This document shows, in pieces, positions 1 through 8,666 of a stretch of DNA of 64,000 bases. The stretch's first letter is position 1, and the number at the start of each line of letters is the position of its first letter. Source of the DNA: Marinoscillum luteum. GTDB lineage: Bacteria > Bacteroidota > Bacteroidia > Cytophagales > Cyclobacteriaceae. The stretch lies in NCBI RefSeq assembly GCF_044005705.1, contig NZ_JBIPKE010000013.1, positions 200,788-264,787 on the forward strand, written 5' to 3'. The position numbers were made by a program, and so were the translations under genes. The notes beneath the pieces were generated by a model. The model did no database searches, had not been told where the DNA came from, and saw only the letters and a program-made list of their open reading frames with translations.

Positions 1-1
1 G

Positions 2-766
2 GTTTACACGGCGCAGATTACCACAGGCGCACAGGATCTGTCGGGAAATGGATTAGCTAATAACGAGAGCTGGAGCTTTACCACTGGTGAGGTAACCGCC
101 ACTCTTGCTATGGTCAACCTAGGTGGGGCGAGCAACTATGTGATCCTAGCGAAGACTGCCATCAACAACAGCTCCACTTCTGCCATCACTGGACATTTGG
201 GATTGAGCCCGGCAGCTACCTCATACATCACTGGTTTGGATTTAGTAGATGCTACAGGGTATGCCACTTCTTCTCAGGTAACAGGTAATGTGTATGCAGC
301 TGACATGGCGGACCCCACACCAGTCAACCTGACTACTGCCGTAAATGATATGATCACGGCTTATAATGATGCGGCAGGAAGACCCACACCTGAGTTTCTT
401 GAATTAGGAACAGGAAACATAGGTGGAATGACCTTATCTGCTGGTCTATATAGGTGGACATCTACGGTGACCATCCCGGCAGATGTTACCCTCACGGGTG
501 CTGCTGATGATGTTTGGATCTTCCAAATCTCAGGTGACCTTACTCAGAGCAGTGCCATCAATATGACGTTGAATGGTGGTGCTCAGGCCAAGAACATTTT
601 CTGGCAGGTAGCAGGAGAGGCGACTTTAGGAGCCAATTCACACTTTGAAGGTAATATTCTCTCAATGACAGGGATTACATTCCTCACCGGTGCTTCTATA
701 AACGGACGTGCTCTGGCTCAAACTGCGGTCATTCTTGACGCCAATGCAGTGACTAAGGTGCAATAA
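2..766 (+). CDS. DUF3494 ice-binding-like protein, 3' part of gene
   Basis: The frame is open to the left edge, so the true start lies outside the window. The first roughly 36 residues look like the end of a bacterial Ig-like (Big_5/SbsA) domain, closing with the typical WSFTTG. They are followed by about 218 residues of a DUF3494 domain, the beta-solenoid fold of bacterial and fungal ice-binding proteins: NLGGASNYVILAKTAI near its start, the VWIFQISGDL segment, and the NIFWQVAGEATLGANSHFEGN stretch near the end. Such proteins are exported and bind ice or act as adhesins. The Met at position 110 falls inside the continuous frame and is not a convincing start. No T9SS sorting domain follows. 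A terminator lies 38 bases downstream. The family call is firm; actual ice binding is an inference. Confidence 0.85.
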   Translation, partial: VYTAQITTGAQDLSGNGLANNESWSFTTGEVTATLAMVNLGGASNYVILAKTAINNSSTSAITGHLGLSPAATSYITGLDLVDATGYATSSQVTGNVYAADMADPTPVNLTTAVNDMITAYNDAAGRPTPEFLELGTGNIGGMTLSAGLYRWTSTVTIPADVTLTGAADDVWIFQISGDLTQSSAINMTLNGGAQAKNIFWQVAGEATLGANSHFEGNILSMTGITFLTGASINGRALAQTAVILDANAVTKVQ

Positions 767-803
767 AATTGTAAGGTAAGGTTAGTAGAGTAGTTTAGTA
801 AAG

Positions 804-833
804 ACCATCCCGGATTTTTGGGATGGTTTTTTT
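804..833 (+). terminator. Rho-independent terminator
   Basis: An 8-bp perfect stem (ACCATCCC 804-811 with GGGATGGT 820-827) is followed by a run of T to 833. It lies just after the ice-binding-like gene and ends that transcript. Confidence 0.8.
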
Positions 834-922
834 GTGCTTTTCTGGAGAATGAGTTCACTTTGAGCAGATACAGCCGATGGCTTGATAAAGGGTTGCGATC
901 CTATTTACATTAGAAACATTAG

Positions 923-1084
923 GTTAAAAAAAGCGGCTATGCTGCTAAAAGAGAAAAAATACAAGTCCCTGAAGTAGAGATAATTACGGGTTTTTTTGAC
1001 GTGTTTTATTTTACTAAATCCTTCAATGAATTCTATAAGTCTACTTCAGGTGAGTTTGTGAAAATGAGTAAAACAGGAATATAG
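923..1084 (+). pseudogene. C-terminal remnant of an AraC-family regulator
   Basis: The frame from 923 to the stop at 1082-1084 encodes 53 residues with no start codon; a TAG at 920-922 closes the frame upstream. Residues ITGFFDVFYFTKSFNEFY and then GEFVKM fit the last helix-turn-helix of AraC/XylS regulators (pattern G-F-x-D-x-x-Y-F-x-K-x-F...[ST]-x-x-E-F). The rest of the protein is absent: nothing AraC-like was seen in any frame between 841 and 922. Because it lies about 300 bases upstream of araB on the same strand, it may be what is left of an old arabinose regulator. The match was made by eye on a short segment. Confidence 0.5.
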
Positions 1085-1314
1085 TCTGAAGAAAAAGCCT
1101 GGTAAATAAATCAATGGAATACCACCTATATAACTTGATCAGATTCGTATTTGCTTCTTCATAGTGAATGTGTAGCCTTCCCGTAGGTTACAGCTCCCAC
1201 CACTTACTGCCCTTAAAGCGACCTCTGCCAAGAGGGCCCAGCAAGCATCAGGCCTCATGCAGAGCGTGCAACCTCATCCACTAAGTTTCCAGTGCAGTTT
1301 ATCATCAACTATTT
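1085..1314. other. Intergenic stretch without a recognisable gene
   Basis: Between the AraC-like remnant and the araB promoter region no open frame with recognisable content was seen. The part around 1140-1290 is more GC-rich than its surroundings, and both strands carry several stops. It may be decayed coding sequence, but no family could be named. Confidence 0.4.
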
Positions 1315-1337
1315 ATAAGTGTTTAATTTACACTTAT
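1315..1337. promoter_or_regulatory. Inverted repeat upstream of araB, candidate operator
   Basis: Arms ATAAGTGT (1315-1322) and ACACTTAT (1330-1337) are perfect reverse complements separated by 7 bases. The element lies 47 bases before the araB start. A related half-degenerate element (AATGT, 7 bases, ACACT) lies upstream of the symporter gene at 8549-8567. The position and symmetry fit a dimeric repressor or activator site. The cognate regulator is not in the window. Confidence 0.45.
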
Positions 1338-1384
1338 TTAAATATTTTGAGTAATTTGGTTCCTTGAAATATGTCAATATCCAT

Positions 1385-3049
1385 ATGGAAAAACAATATG
1401 TAATTGGATTGGACTTTGGTACCGACTCTGTGCGGTCAGTGTTGGTGGATAGTGCCAACGGCAGCACCCTCGGCAGTCAGGTGCATTGGTATAATCGTTG
1501 GCGCGAGGGCCTCTATTGCGATTCGCTCACCAATCGCTTTAGACAGCATCCACTGGATCACATAGAAGGAATGGAGGTCACCATTAGAGAGGTGGTGAAG
1601 GAGACAGGGGTGAACCCGGCCTCAGTGAAGGGTATTTGTATTGATACCACAGGCTCGTCGCCCATTCCGGTGGATGCCAGCGGTACGGCACTTTCGCTGC
1701 TGCCCGGTTTTGAGGAGAACCCCAACGCCATGATGGTACTTTGGAAGGACCACACGGCCATTGCAGAAGCAGCAGAGATCAATACATTGGCACGCACCTG
1801 GGGTGGGGAGGACTTCACCCGGTTTGAAGGGGGGATTTATTCCTCGGAGTGGTTTTGGGCCAAAATCCTGCACATCTCGCGCGAAGATGAGGCGATAAAA
1901 GCTGCAGCGCATTCGTGGGTGGAGCATTGCGACCTGATGACGTTTCTGCTCACAGGGGCAAGTGATCTGAATGGGTTAAAGAGATCGCGCTGTGCGGCAG
2001 GGCACAAGGCCATGTGGCACGAGCACTGGGGCGGATTGCCAGCAGATGCGTTTTTGGCCAAACTGGATCCACATATGGTCACCTTGAAAAAACACCTTTA
2101 TCAGGACACTTATACTTCGGATCAGGCAGCGGGTAAACTGAGTGCTGAGTGGGCAGAGCGGCTGGGACTCACCACCGATGTGGTGATAGCCGTGGGCACT
2201 TTCGATGCGCACTCAGGAGCAGTAGGGGCAGAGGTGGAGGAGAATACGCTCGTACGTGTGATGGGCACTTCTACCTGCGACATTATAGTCTCTGGCAAGG
2301 ACGTGATTGGTGAGCGTACCGTCAAAGGCATCTGCGGACAGGTGGATGGTTCGGTACTGCCCGGCATGGTGGGACTGGAAGCCGGCCAGTCGGCATTTGG
2401 AGATGTGCTGGCATGGTTCAGAGACATTGTCTCATGGCCTATAGACCAGCTCATCGCTAAGTCTAATCTGCTTACGCCCGAGCAGATCGAACAGCTCAAA
2501 GGCGACGTAATCGTGGAGCTCTCACGGCAGGCAGAGCAGACCCCGGTAAGTGAGAGCGCACCCGTAGCCCTCGACTGGGTGAATGGCAGACGCACCCCGG
2601 ATGCCAACCAGTCCTTAAAGGCCGCTATAGTGAATCTGAGTTTGGGAACTGGCGCACCACATATTTTTCGCGCCCTGGTAGAAGCCATTTGTTTTGGATC
2701 CAAAAGGATTGTCAAACGCTTCGAAGAGGAGGGCGTCACTATCAGCACCATAGTGGGCATTGGCGGTGTGGCCAAGAAGTCAGGCTTTGTGATGCAGACC
2801 CTGGCGGATGTGATGAATATGCCGATCAAAATAGCTGTGTCAGATCAGGCTCCGGCATTGGGCTCAGCCATGTATGCGGCAGTTGCCGCAGGGATTTACC
2901 CATCTATGAAGGAGTCGGTAGCAGCCATGGGAAATGGCTTTGAAAAGACCTACTACCCCAGACCGGATATGATCAGGATATACGAGGAACTTTATACCAA
3001 ATACGAGGCACTCGGTGCCTTTGTAGAAACCAATATCAACAACAGGTAA
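1385..3049 (+). CDS. araB: L-ribulokinase AraB
   Basis: Phosphorylates L-ribulose to L-ribulose 5-phosphate with ATP, the second step of L-arabinose breakdown in the cytoplasm. It is a FGGY-family kinase of 554 residues. The N-terminal phosphate motif is GLDFGTDSVR. The central GQVDGS...GLEAGQSAFGD is characteristic of ribulokinases. The C-terminal nucleotide-binding domain carries GIGGVAKKSG and APALGSAMYAAVAAG. An earlier in-frame ATG at 1364 would add seven residues; the start at 1385 (MEKQYVIGLDFG) agrees better with the family, where the phosphate motif begins within about 10 residues of the start. araD follows after one base. The araB-araD-araA order makes the assignment secure. Confidence 0.95.
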   Translation: MEKQYVIGLDFGTDSVRSVLVDSANGSTLGSQVHWYNRWREGLYCDSLTNRFRQHPLDHIEGMEVTIREVVKETGVNPASVKGICIDTTGSSPIPVDASGTALSLLPGFEENPNAMMVLWKDHTAIAEAAEINTLARTWGGEDFTRFEGGIYSSEWFWAKILHISREDEAIKAAAHSWVEHCDLMTFLLTGASDLNGLKRSRCAAGHKAMWHEHWGGLPADAFLAKLDPHMVTLKKHLYQDTYTSDQAAGKLSAEWAERLGLTTDVVIAVGTFDAHSGAVGAEVEENTLVRVMGTSTCDIIVSGKDVIGERTVKGICGQVDGSVLPGMVGLEAGQSAFGDVLAWFRDIVSWPIDQLIAKSNLLTPEQIEQLKGDVIVELSRQAEQTPVSESAPVALDWVNGRRTPDANQSLKAAIVNLSLGTGAPHIFRALVEAICFGSKRIVKRFEEEGVTISTIVGIGGVAKKSGFVMQTLADVMNMPIKIAVSDQAPALGSAMYAAVAAGIYPSMKESVAAMGNGFEKTYYPRPDMIRIYEELYTKYEALGAFVETNINNR

Positions 3050-3050
3050 G

Positions 3051-3752
3051 ATGTCAAAATACCAAGAACTTAAAAGAACATGCTATGAAGCCAATATGGA
3101 GCTTCCGGCGCAGGGGCTAGTCATTTTCACGTTTGGAAATGTGAGCGCTGTAGACCGGCAGGAGGGTGTGTTTGCCATCAAACCCAGTGGGGTGGATTAT
3201 GCCGTGCTGAGGCCAGAGGATATTGTGATCGTGGACTTTGACTGCCAGGTGGTGGAGGGAACTATGCGCCCTTCGTCTGATACCAAAACACATGCTTTTC
3301 TATACCGCGAATGGTCGGAGATAGGCGGCATCAGTCATACACATGCTACCTACTCGGTAGCGTGGGCGCAGGCCCAGCAGGACATTCCCATTTTTGGAAC
3401 TACCCATGCGGATTACCTGACTTCCGACATTCCATGTGCACCGCCCATGGGTGATGAACTCATCAAAGGCAACTATGAGCACATGACAGGGCAGCAGATT
3501 GTGGATTGTTTTACAGAAAAAGGGCTTTCCTATCAGGAGGTGGAGATGGTGCTGCTGGGTAATCATGGGCCTTTTACCTGGGGGAAAACGGCTGCTAAGT
3601 CGGTGTTTAATAGCAAACTACTGGAAGAACTGGCCCGCATGGCTTACCTCACCCTGCAAATCAACCCTGATGCGCCCAGACTCAAGGAAGCACTGATCAA
3701 GAAACACTGGGAAAGAAAACATGGCAAGGACGCCTATTACGGACAAAACTAG
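3051..3752 (+). CDS. araD: L-ribulose-5-phosphate 4-epimerase AraD
   Basis: Converts L-ribulose 5-phosphate to D-xylulose 5-phosphate, which enters the pentose phosphate pathway. It belongs to the class II aldolase/adducin family and has the usual length (233 residues). The zinc ligands are visible in SHTHATY (about residues 94-100) and in LLGNHGPFTWG (about 168-178); FTFGNVSAVDR near the N-terminus and KPSGVDY are the phosphate-binding elements. The gene starts one base after the araB stop and ends 13 bases before the chosen araA start, so all three are one transcription unit. Confidence 0.95.
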   Translation: MSKYQELKRTCYEANMELPAQGLVIFTFGNVSAVDRQEGVFAIKPSGVDYAVLRPEDIVIVDFDCQVVEGTMRPSSDTKTHAFLYREWSEIGGISHTHATYSVAWAQAQQDIPIFGTTHADYLTSDIPCAPPMGDELIKGNYEHMTGQQIVDCFTEKGLSYQEVEMVLLGNHGPFTWGKTAAKSVFNSKLLEELARMAYLTLQINPDAPRLKEALIKKHWERKHGKDAYYGQN

Positions 3753-3765
3753 AACCAACAATACG

Positions 3766-5262
3766 ATGAAGAAATTGAATGAATATGAGGTGTGGTTTGT
3801 CACCGGTAGCCAGGATTTATACGGAGCAGAAATCTTAAAGAATGTAGCGGTACACTCAGAGGAGATAGCCAAAGGACTGAGTGATAGTGTGCAGATACCT
3901 GTGCAGGTGGTGTATAAGCCTGTGGTGAAAAGCCCTGAGGAAATCTATCAGGTATGTCAGCAGGCCAATGTGGCGGAAGGTTGTATCGGTCTGGTAGTAT
4001 GGATGCATACTTTCTCTCCTGCCAAAATGTGGATCAGGGGATTGGATATCCTGAAAAAGCCGTTGGCCCATTTTCACACCCAATACAACACGGAGATTCC
4101 ATGGGGCGAGATCGACATGGACTTCATGAACGAAAATCAATCGGCCCATGGGGGGCGTGAGTTTGGCTTTATGGCTAGTAGATTGAGAAAAAACAGAAAA
4201 GTGATTGTCGGTCATTGGAAGGATGAGTCAGCTCGCAAAAAACTGGGGGTGTGGACAAGGGCCGCTGCCGGTTGGCATGTATGGCAGACCACCAAAGTGG
4301 CTCGGATAGGAGACAATATGCGGGAAGTGGCCGTCACTGAGGGTGACAAAATAGAGGCTCAGATTCGCTTTGGATTTTCTGTGAATGGCTATGGTATAGG
4401 TGATGTAGTTGCCCACCTCAATGAAGTCTCCAATGCGCAGGTAGAAGCGTTGGTGAAAGAATACGACGCACAATATATCATTTCACCTGAAACCCTCAAG
4501 AGTCAGTATTTGAAGGATGCGGCTAAGATTGAACTGGGGCTGAGGAGTTTTATGGAGGAGGGAGGCTTTGGAGCCTTTACAGATACTTTTGAAGATTTGC
4601 ATGGATTCAAGCAGCTACCAGGAATCGCCGCACAGCGACTGATGGCAGACGGGTATGGGTTCGCTGGCGAAGGAGATTGGAAAACCGCTGCCCTGTTGAG
4701 AGCAGTGAAAGTAATGGGCCAGGGATTGGAAGGTGGTAGCTCTTTTATGGAAGACTATACCTATGACTTCCGTGATGGTAGAAGTAGGGTTTTGGGGTCA
4801 CACATGCTGGAGATATGCCCTTCCATTGCCATGGGCAAAGCCCGGTGTGAAGTGCACCCATTAGGCATTGGTGGCAAAGAAGATCCCGCCAGGCTGGTTT
4901 TCGATGTAGATGCCGGACCAGCTATCAATGTATCGCTGATCGATATGGGCACCCGATTCAGAATGATTGTTAATGAGGTGGAAGCAGTGAAACCTGAGCA
5001 CGAGTTGCCAAAGTTGCCGGTGGCCCGGGTGCTTTGGGATCCTCTGCCCAACCTTCCTGTAGCTGCCGAAGCATGGATATTAGCTGGTGCGGCACATCAT
5101 TCAGTCTTTAGTAAAGCCATCAATACGGAGTATATTGAAGATTTCGCTGAAATGGCCGGGGTGGAATTGGTGGTGATTGATAAGGATACAAAGCCTCGTC
5201 AATTCAAAGATCAATTACATTGGAATGAAGTATATTATCACCTTTTTCAAAATAAAATGTAA
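3766..5262 (+). CDS. araA: L-arabinose isomerase AraA
   Basis: Isomerises L-arabinose to L-ribulose, the first step of the pathway, using Mn2+ in a hexameric enzyme. The 498 residues match the E. coli enzyme length. The N-terminal YEVWFVTGSQDLYG and HTFSPAKMWI are family hallmarks, as are FTDTFEDLHG and GEGDWKTAALLR, which carry the metal-ligand glutamates. An upstream in-frame ATG at 3721 lies inside araD and would add 15 residues unlike the family; the ATG at 3766 (MKKLNEYEVWF) is preferred. galM follows after 21 bases. Confidence 0.95.
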   Translation: MKKLNEYEVWFVTGSQDLYGAEILKNVAVHSEEIAKGLSDSVQIPVQVVYKPVVKSPEEIYQVCQQANVAEGCIGLVVWMHTFSPAKMWIRGLDILKKPLAHFHTQYNTEIPWGEIDMDFMNENQSAHGGREFGFMASRLRKNRKVIVGHWKDESARKKLGVWTRAAAGWHVWQTTKVARIGDNMREVAVTEGDKIEAQIRFGFSVNGYGIGDVVAHLNEVSNAQVEALVKEYDAQYIISPETLKSQYLKDAAKIELGLRSFMEEGGFGAFTDTFEDLHGFKQLPGIAAQRLMADGYGFAGEGDWKTAALLRAVKVMGQGLEGGSSFMEDYTYDFRDGRSRVLGSHMLEICPSIAMGKARCEVHPLGIGGKEDPARLVFDVDAGPAINVSLIDMGTRFRMIVNEVEAVKPEHELPKLPVARVLWDPLPNLPVAAEAWILAGAAHHSVFSKAINTEYIEDFAEMAGVELVVIDKDTKPRQFKDQLHWNEVYYHLFQNKM

Positions 5263-5283
5263 TCGTTATTAACTTGCGGCCAA

Positions 5284-6414
5284 ATGAAAAATAGAAATAT
5301 CCTTTTTCTTGCATTAATTATTCTTGGATTTGCTTGTGCTCAGCAGGAGGCACCTCAGGCAACCCTGACCAGCGCTCCGTTCGGGATATTGCCCAATGGA
5401 GATTCTGTAACTCTTTTTACACTCACCAATGCCAATGGATTGTCCATGGATGTGATGACCTATGGAGGGATCGTCACTGCACTTAGGGTTCCCGACCGTG
5501 ATGGGAAGCTAGAAGATGTGGTGCTGGGCTATGACAATCTGGATGGCTACTTGAAGTCCTCTCCATATTTTGGAGCTCTGATCGGCCGTTACGGAAACAG
5601 GATCGCGGATGGTAGGTTTACACTGGATAGCGTGGAATATACCCTGGTTCAGAACAATGGTAAAAACCATTTGCACGGCGGAACGGTAGGTTTTGATAAA
5701 GTGAACTGGACTGCTACATCTGTGGATGTAGAAGGGGGTGTGGCCCTGGGGCTTACATATGTAAGTGTAGATGGAGAAGAGGGCTACCCAGGTAACTTGA
5801 CCACACAGGTGATCTACACCCTGACCAACGAGAACGAATGGAAGGTGAACTATGAAGCCACTACTGACAAGCGTACTGTTGTGAATCTTACCCAGCACAC
5901 CTATTTCAATCTTTCTTCCATGAAGGAAGACATCCTGAATCATGAGTTGGTTTTGAATGCGCCAGCGTTCCTGCCGGTAGATAGCACCCTCATTCCAACA
6001 GGGGAATTGAGACCAGTAGCAGATACCCCGTTTGATTTCACCTCTGGCAAGCCTATTGGCAGAGACATTTTGAAGGATAATACTCAGTTAACCTATGGTT
6101 TGGGTTTTGATCATTGCTGGGTGTTGGAGAAGTCAAATAAGAAGATGAATTTTGCAGCCTCTGTGTATGAGCCAGTGAGTGGCAGGTTCATGGAGATATA
6201 CACTGAGGAGCCGGCGATCCAGTTTTATTCAGGTAATTTCCTGGATGGATCGATCACCGGGAAAAACAGCACCGTGTACAACCATAGAAATGGGTTGTGT
6301 CTGGAAACACAACATTACCCTGATTCACCCAATCAACCCGAATTTCCAAGTGTGGTGCTTAGCCCTGGTGAGACGTATCGCACCAGCACCGTGATGAAGT
6401 TTTCAACTAAGTAA
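5284..6414 (+). CDS. galM: Aldose 1-epimerase (mutarotase), lipoprotein
   Basis: Interconverts alpha and beta anomers of aldoses; here it probably supplies the arabinose anomer used by AraA or the transporter. It has 376 residues. The N-terminus MKNRNILFLALIILGFAC is a lipoprotein signal with the lipobox cysteine at residue 18, so the enzyme is predicted to act in the periplasm, unlike the cytoplasmic E. coli GalM. Catalytic motifs: NHLHGG, LTQHTYFNL, and the C-terminal CLETQHYPDSPN with the catalytic Glu. It lies between araA and tkt on the same strand with short gaps (21 and 33 bases) and is a member of the arabinose operon. Confidence 0.93.
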   Translation: MKNRNILFLALIILGFACAQQEAPQATLTSAPFGILPNGDSVTLFTLTNANGLSMDVMTYGGIVTALRVPDRDGKLEDVVLGYDNLDGYLKSSPYFGALIGRYGNRIADGRFTLDSVEYTLVQNNGKNHLHGGTVGFDKVNWTATSVDVEGGVALGLTYVSVDGEEGYPGNLTTQVIYTLTNENEWKVNYEATTDKRTVVNLTQHTYFNLSSMKEDILNHELVLNAPAFLPVDSTLIPTGELRPVADTPFDFTSGKPIGRDILKDNTQLTYGLGFDHCWVLEKSNKKMNFAASVYEPVSGRFMEIYTEEPAIQFYSGNFLDGSITGKNSTVYNHRNGLCLETQHYPDSPNQPEFPSVVLSPGETYRTSTVMKFSTK

Positions 6415-6447
6415 AAAATTTTTAAATAAAATCACCTAATTAAGGCA

Positions 6448-8481
6448 ATGAGTAATCATCAAAAAGATCAAAGAGCAGTTGATAATATTCGCGTGTTATC
6501 GGGAGCTATGGTAGAAAAGGCAAAATCCGGACACCCCGGAGGTGCCATGGGCGGAGCGGATTATATCCATATCCTTTACAGCGAATTTTTAAAGTTTGAT
6601 CCGGATGATACCAGGTGGCCTTTCAGGGACAGGTTTTTTCTTGACCCTGGTCACATGTCACCCATGCTTTATTCTCAGCTGTATCTTTTGGGTAATTATG
6701 CCAAGGAAGATATTGCCAATTTCCGTCAGTGGGGATCGGTGACTCCCGGACACCCGGAAGTAGATGTGGAGCGTGGTGTGGAAAACACCTCAGGCCCGCT
6801 CGGTCAGGGACATGCCATGGGAGCGGGAGCTGCCTTGGCAGCCAAGTTTCTGGGAGCCAAATTTGGTGGCTGGATGAATCACAAGGTTTATGCTTTCATT
6901 TCGGATGGAGGTATTCAGGAGGAGATTTCCCAGGGAGTGGGCCGGATAGCCGGCTACCTGAAACTGAATAACCTCATCATGTTTTATGATTCCAATGATG
7001 TACAGTTGTCTACCTATACCAATGAGGTAACAGCAGAAGATACAGCAAAGAAATATGAAGCTTGGGGATGGAAAGTGGTCTCCATCGATGGCAATGATCA
7101 TGATCAGATCAGAAAGGCACTGACCGAGGCGAATGCTGAGACTGAGAAGCCGTTCTTGATCATCGGGAAGACCATCATGGGAAAAGGCTGTAAAGATGCT
7201 GATGGCAACCCGTATGAAGGCCAGTCAGAACTTCATGGTAAGCCCATTGGAGCGACCAAAGCCTCTTACGAAAAGACCATCGAAGGGCTTGGTGGCTCGT
7301 TGGAAGATCCATTTGTGATTTTCCCAGATGTAGCTGAGACCTACCAGGAGATTCTGACAAGAAAACGCGCTGAGGTCAAAGCCGAAAAAGCTAAGGAAGC
7401 TGAATGGAGAGCTGCCAACCCAGAGTTGAGTGCTAAGCTGGATCATTTCCTTACCGGAAAAATTCCTGCAGATATCGATTTTTCGGCAATCCCTCAAAAG
7501 GCAAATGTAGCTTCGAGAGATGCTTCTGCTGCGGTGATGGGTTACCTGGCTGGTAAAGTAGAAAACCTCATTGTGGCTTCTGCAGATTTGGCCAATAGCG
7601 ACAAGACAGATGGTTACCTCAAGAATGTAAAAGCATTCACACCTGGTGAATTTGATGCCAACTTCCTGCATGCAGGGGTGTGCGAATTCTCTATGGCAGC
7701 CATGGCCAATGGAATGGCCCTGCACGGCGGAGTAATTCCTGTGGTGGGTACTTTCTTTATCTTCTCGGATTATCAGAAACCCGCATACAGGCTTTCATCA
7801 TTGATGGAGCTGCCAGTGATTTATTTGTGGACACATGATGCCTTCAGAGTGGGAGAGGACGGACCTACGCACCAGCCGATTGAGCAGGAAGCTCAGCTGC
7901 GACTGATGGAGCAGTTGAAAAACCACAAAGGTAAACGCAGTATGCTGGCACTGAGACCAGCAGATACTGCTGAAACGACTGTGGCCTGGAAGATGGCCCT
8001 TGAAAATACAGAAACGCCTACAGGCTTGATCCTGTCAAGGCAGGGAATCACGGATGTGCCCTCTAATGGAGACAGATATCAGGATGCCCTTCAGGCAGAA
8101 AAAGGAGCCTATGTGGTGAAGTCTTCTGCTGACGCTGCTGTCACACTCCTGGCGAATGGATCAGAGGTAAGCACCCTTGTGGAGGCTGCTGCACTGCTGG
8201 AGAAAGATGGCATCAATGTGAACATTGTTTCTGTGATTTCGGAAGGTCTTTTCAGAGATCAGCCTGCTGATTATCAGCGTTCGGTTCTGGATAGTTCGAA
8301 GCCTGTTTTTGGACTTACGGCCGGTTTGCCAGTGACTCTGGCTCAGTTGGTGGGAGCCAATGGTACCGTCTTTGGATTGGATCATTTCGGATACTCAGCG
8401 CCTGCCGGTGTGCTCGATGAAAAGTTCGGATTTACCGGAGCTCAGGTGTACGGCGAGGTGAAGAAGTATCTTGGTAAATAA
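6448..8481 (+). CDS. tkt: Transketolase
   Basis: Thiamine-diphosphate enzyme that moves two-carbon units between pentose and other sugar phosphates, disposing of the xylulose 5-phosphate made by AraD. It is a full-length single polypeptide of 677 residues. The N-terminal AKSGHPGGAMGGADY carries the TPP-contacting histidine. The cofactor motif reads SDGGIQEE...YDSNDVQLS, a variant of the usual GDG form. The pyrimidine domain has GVCEFSMAAMANG, and EDGPTHQPIEQ is the conserved substrate-binding stretch. It is the last gene before a strong terminator, so the arabinose operon runs from araB to here. A second housekeeping transketolase elsewhere is likely but cannot be seen. Confidence 0.95.
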   Translation: MSNHQKDQRAVDNIRVLSGAMVEKAKSGHPGGAMGGADYIHILYSEFLKFDPDDTRWPFRDRFFLDPGHMSPMLYSQLYLLGNYAKEDIANFRQWGSVTPGHPEVDVERGVENTSGPLGQGHAMGAGAALAAKFLGAKFGGWMNHKVYAFISDGGIQEEISQGVGRIAGYLKLNNLIMFYDSNDVQLSTYTNEVTAEDTAKKYEAWGWKVVSIDGNDHDQIRKALTEANAETEKPFLIIGKTIMGKGCKDADGNPYEGQSELHGKPIGATKASYEKTIEGLGGSLEDPFVIFPDVAETYQEILTRKRAEVKAEKAKEAEWRAANPELSAKLDHFLTGKIPADIDFSAIPQKANVASRDASAAVMGYLAGKVENLIVASADLANSDKTDGYLKNVKAFTPGEFDANFLHAGVCEFSMAAMANGMALHGGVIPVVGTFFIFSDYQKPAYRLSSLMELPVIYLWTHDAFRVGEDGPTHQPIEQEAQLRLMEQLKNHKGKRSMLALRPADTAETTVAWKMALENTETPTGLILSRQGITDVPSNGDRYQDALQAEKGAYVVKSSADAAVTLLANGSEVSTLVEAAALLEKDGINVNIVSVISEGLFRDQPADYQRSVLDSSKPVFGLTAGLPVTLAQLVGANGTVFGLDHFGYSAPAGVLDEKFGFTGAQVYGEVKKYLGK

Positions 8482-8501
8482 AATAGAAACCTTATAGGGT
8501 A

Positions 8502-8533
8502 AAACACCCTGATTCAGCATCAGGGTGTTTTTT
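8502..8533 (+). terminator. Rho-independent terminator after tkt
   Basis: An 11-bp perfect stem (8502-8512 with 8520-8530), a 7-base loop and a T run. It separates the araBDA-galM-tkt transcript from the symporter gene. Confidence 0.85.
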
Positions 8534-8548
8534 ATTTGATTTTTTAAT

Positions 8549-8567
8549 AAATGTATTTGTTACACTA
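8549..8567. promoter_or_regulatory. Operator-like element upstream of the symporter gene
   Basis: AATGT, a 7-base spacer, then ACACT followed by AATTT resembles the inverted repeat before araB (AGTGT, 7 bases, ACACT, then TATTT). The right half is identical, the left half has one change, and the spacing is the same. It lies 100 bases before the symporter start. It is a candidate site for the same regulator. Confidence 0.35.
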
Positions 8568-8666
8568 ATTTTAAGCATGATATATTGAGCCAATTCTGAT
8601 GGCATAAAAATGTTTTTGGTGTGATCAGATTTCAGGTCATCACCTCCACTTTAACCTAAACACACT

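Noticed and set aside
1130..1290. GC-richer stretch upstream of araB as a decayed gene
   Set aside because: Translated in all frames, no family could be recognised; only the AraC-like segment at 923-1084 was kept.
2122..2829. Long minus-strand frame of 235 codons inside araB
   Set aside because: It overlaps a certain gene on the other strand, has low-complexity Ser/Thr-rich translation, no family match and no leader; it is a by-product of codon bias.
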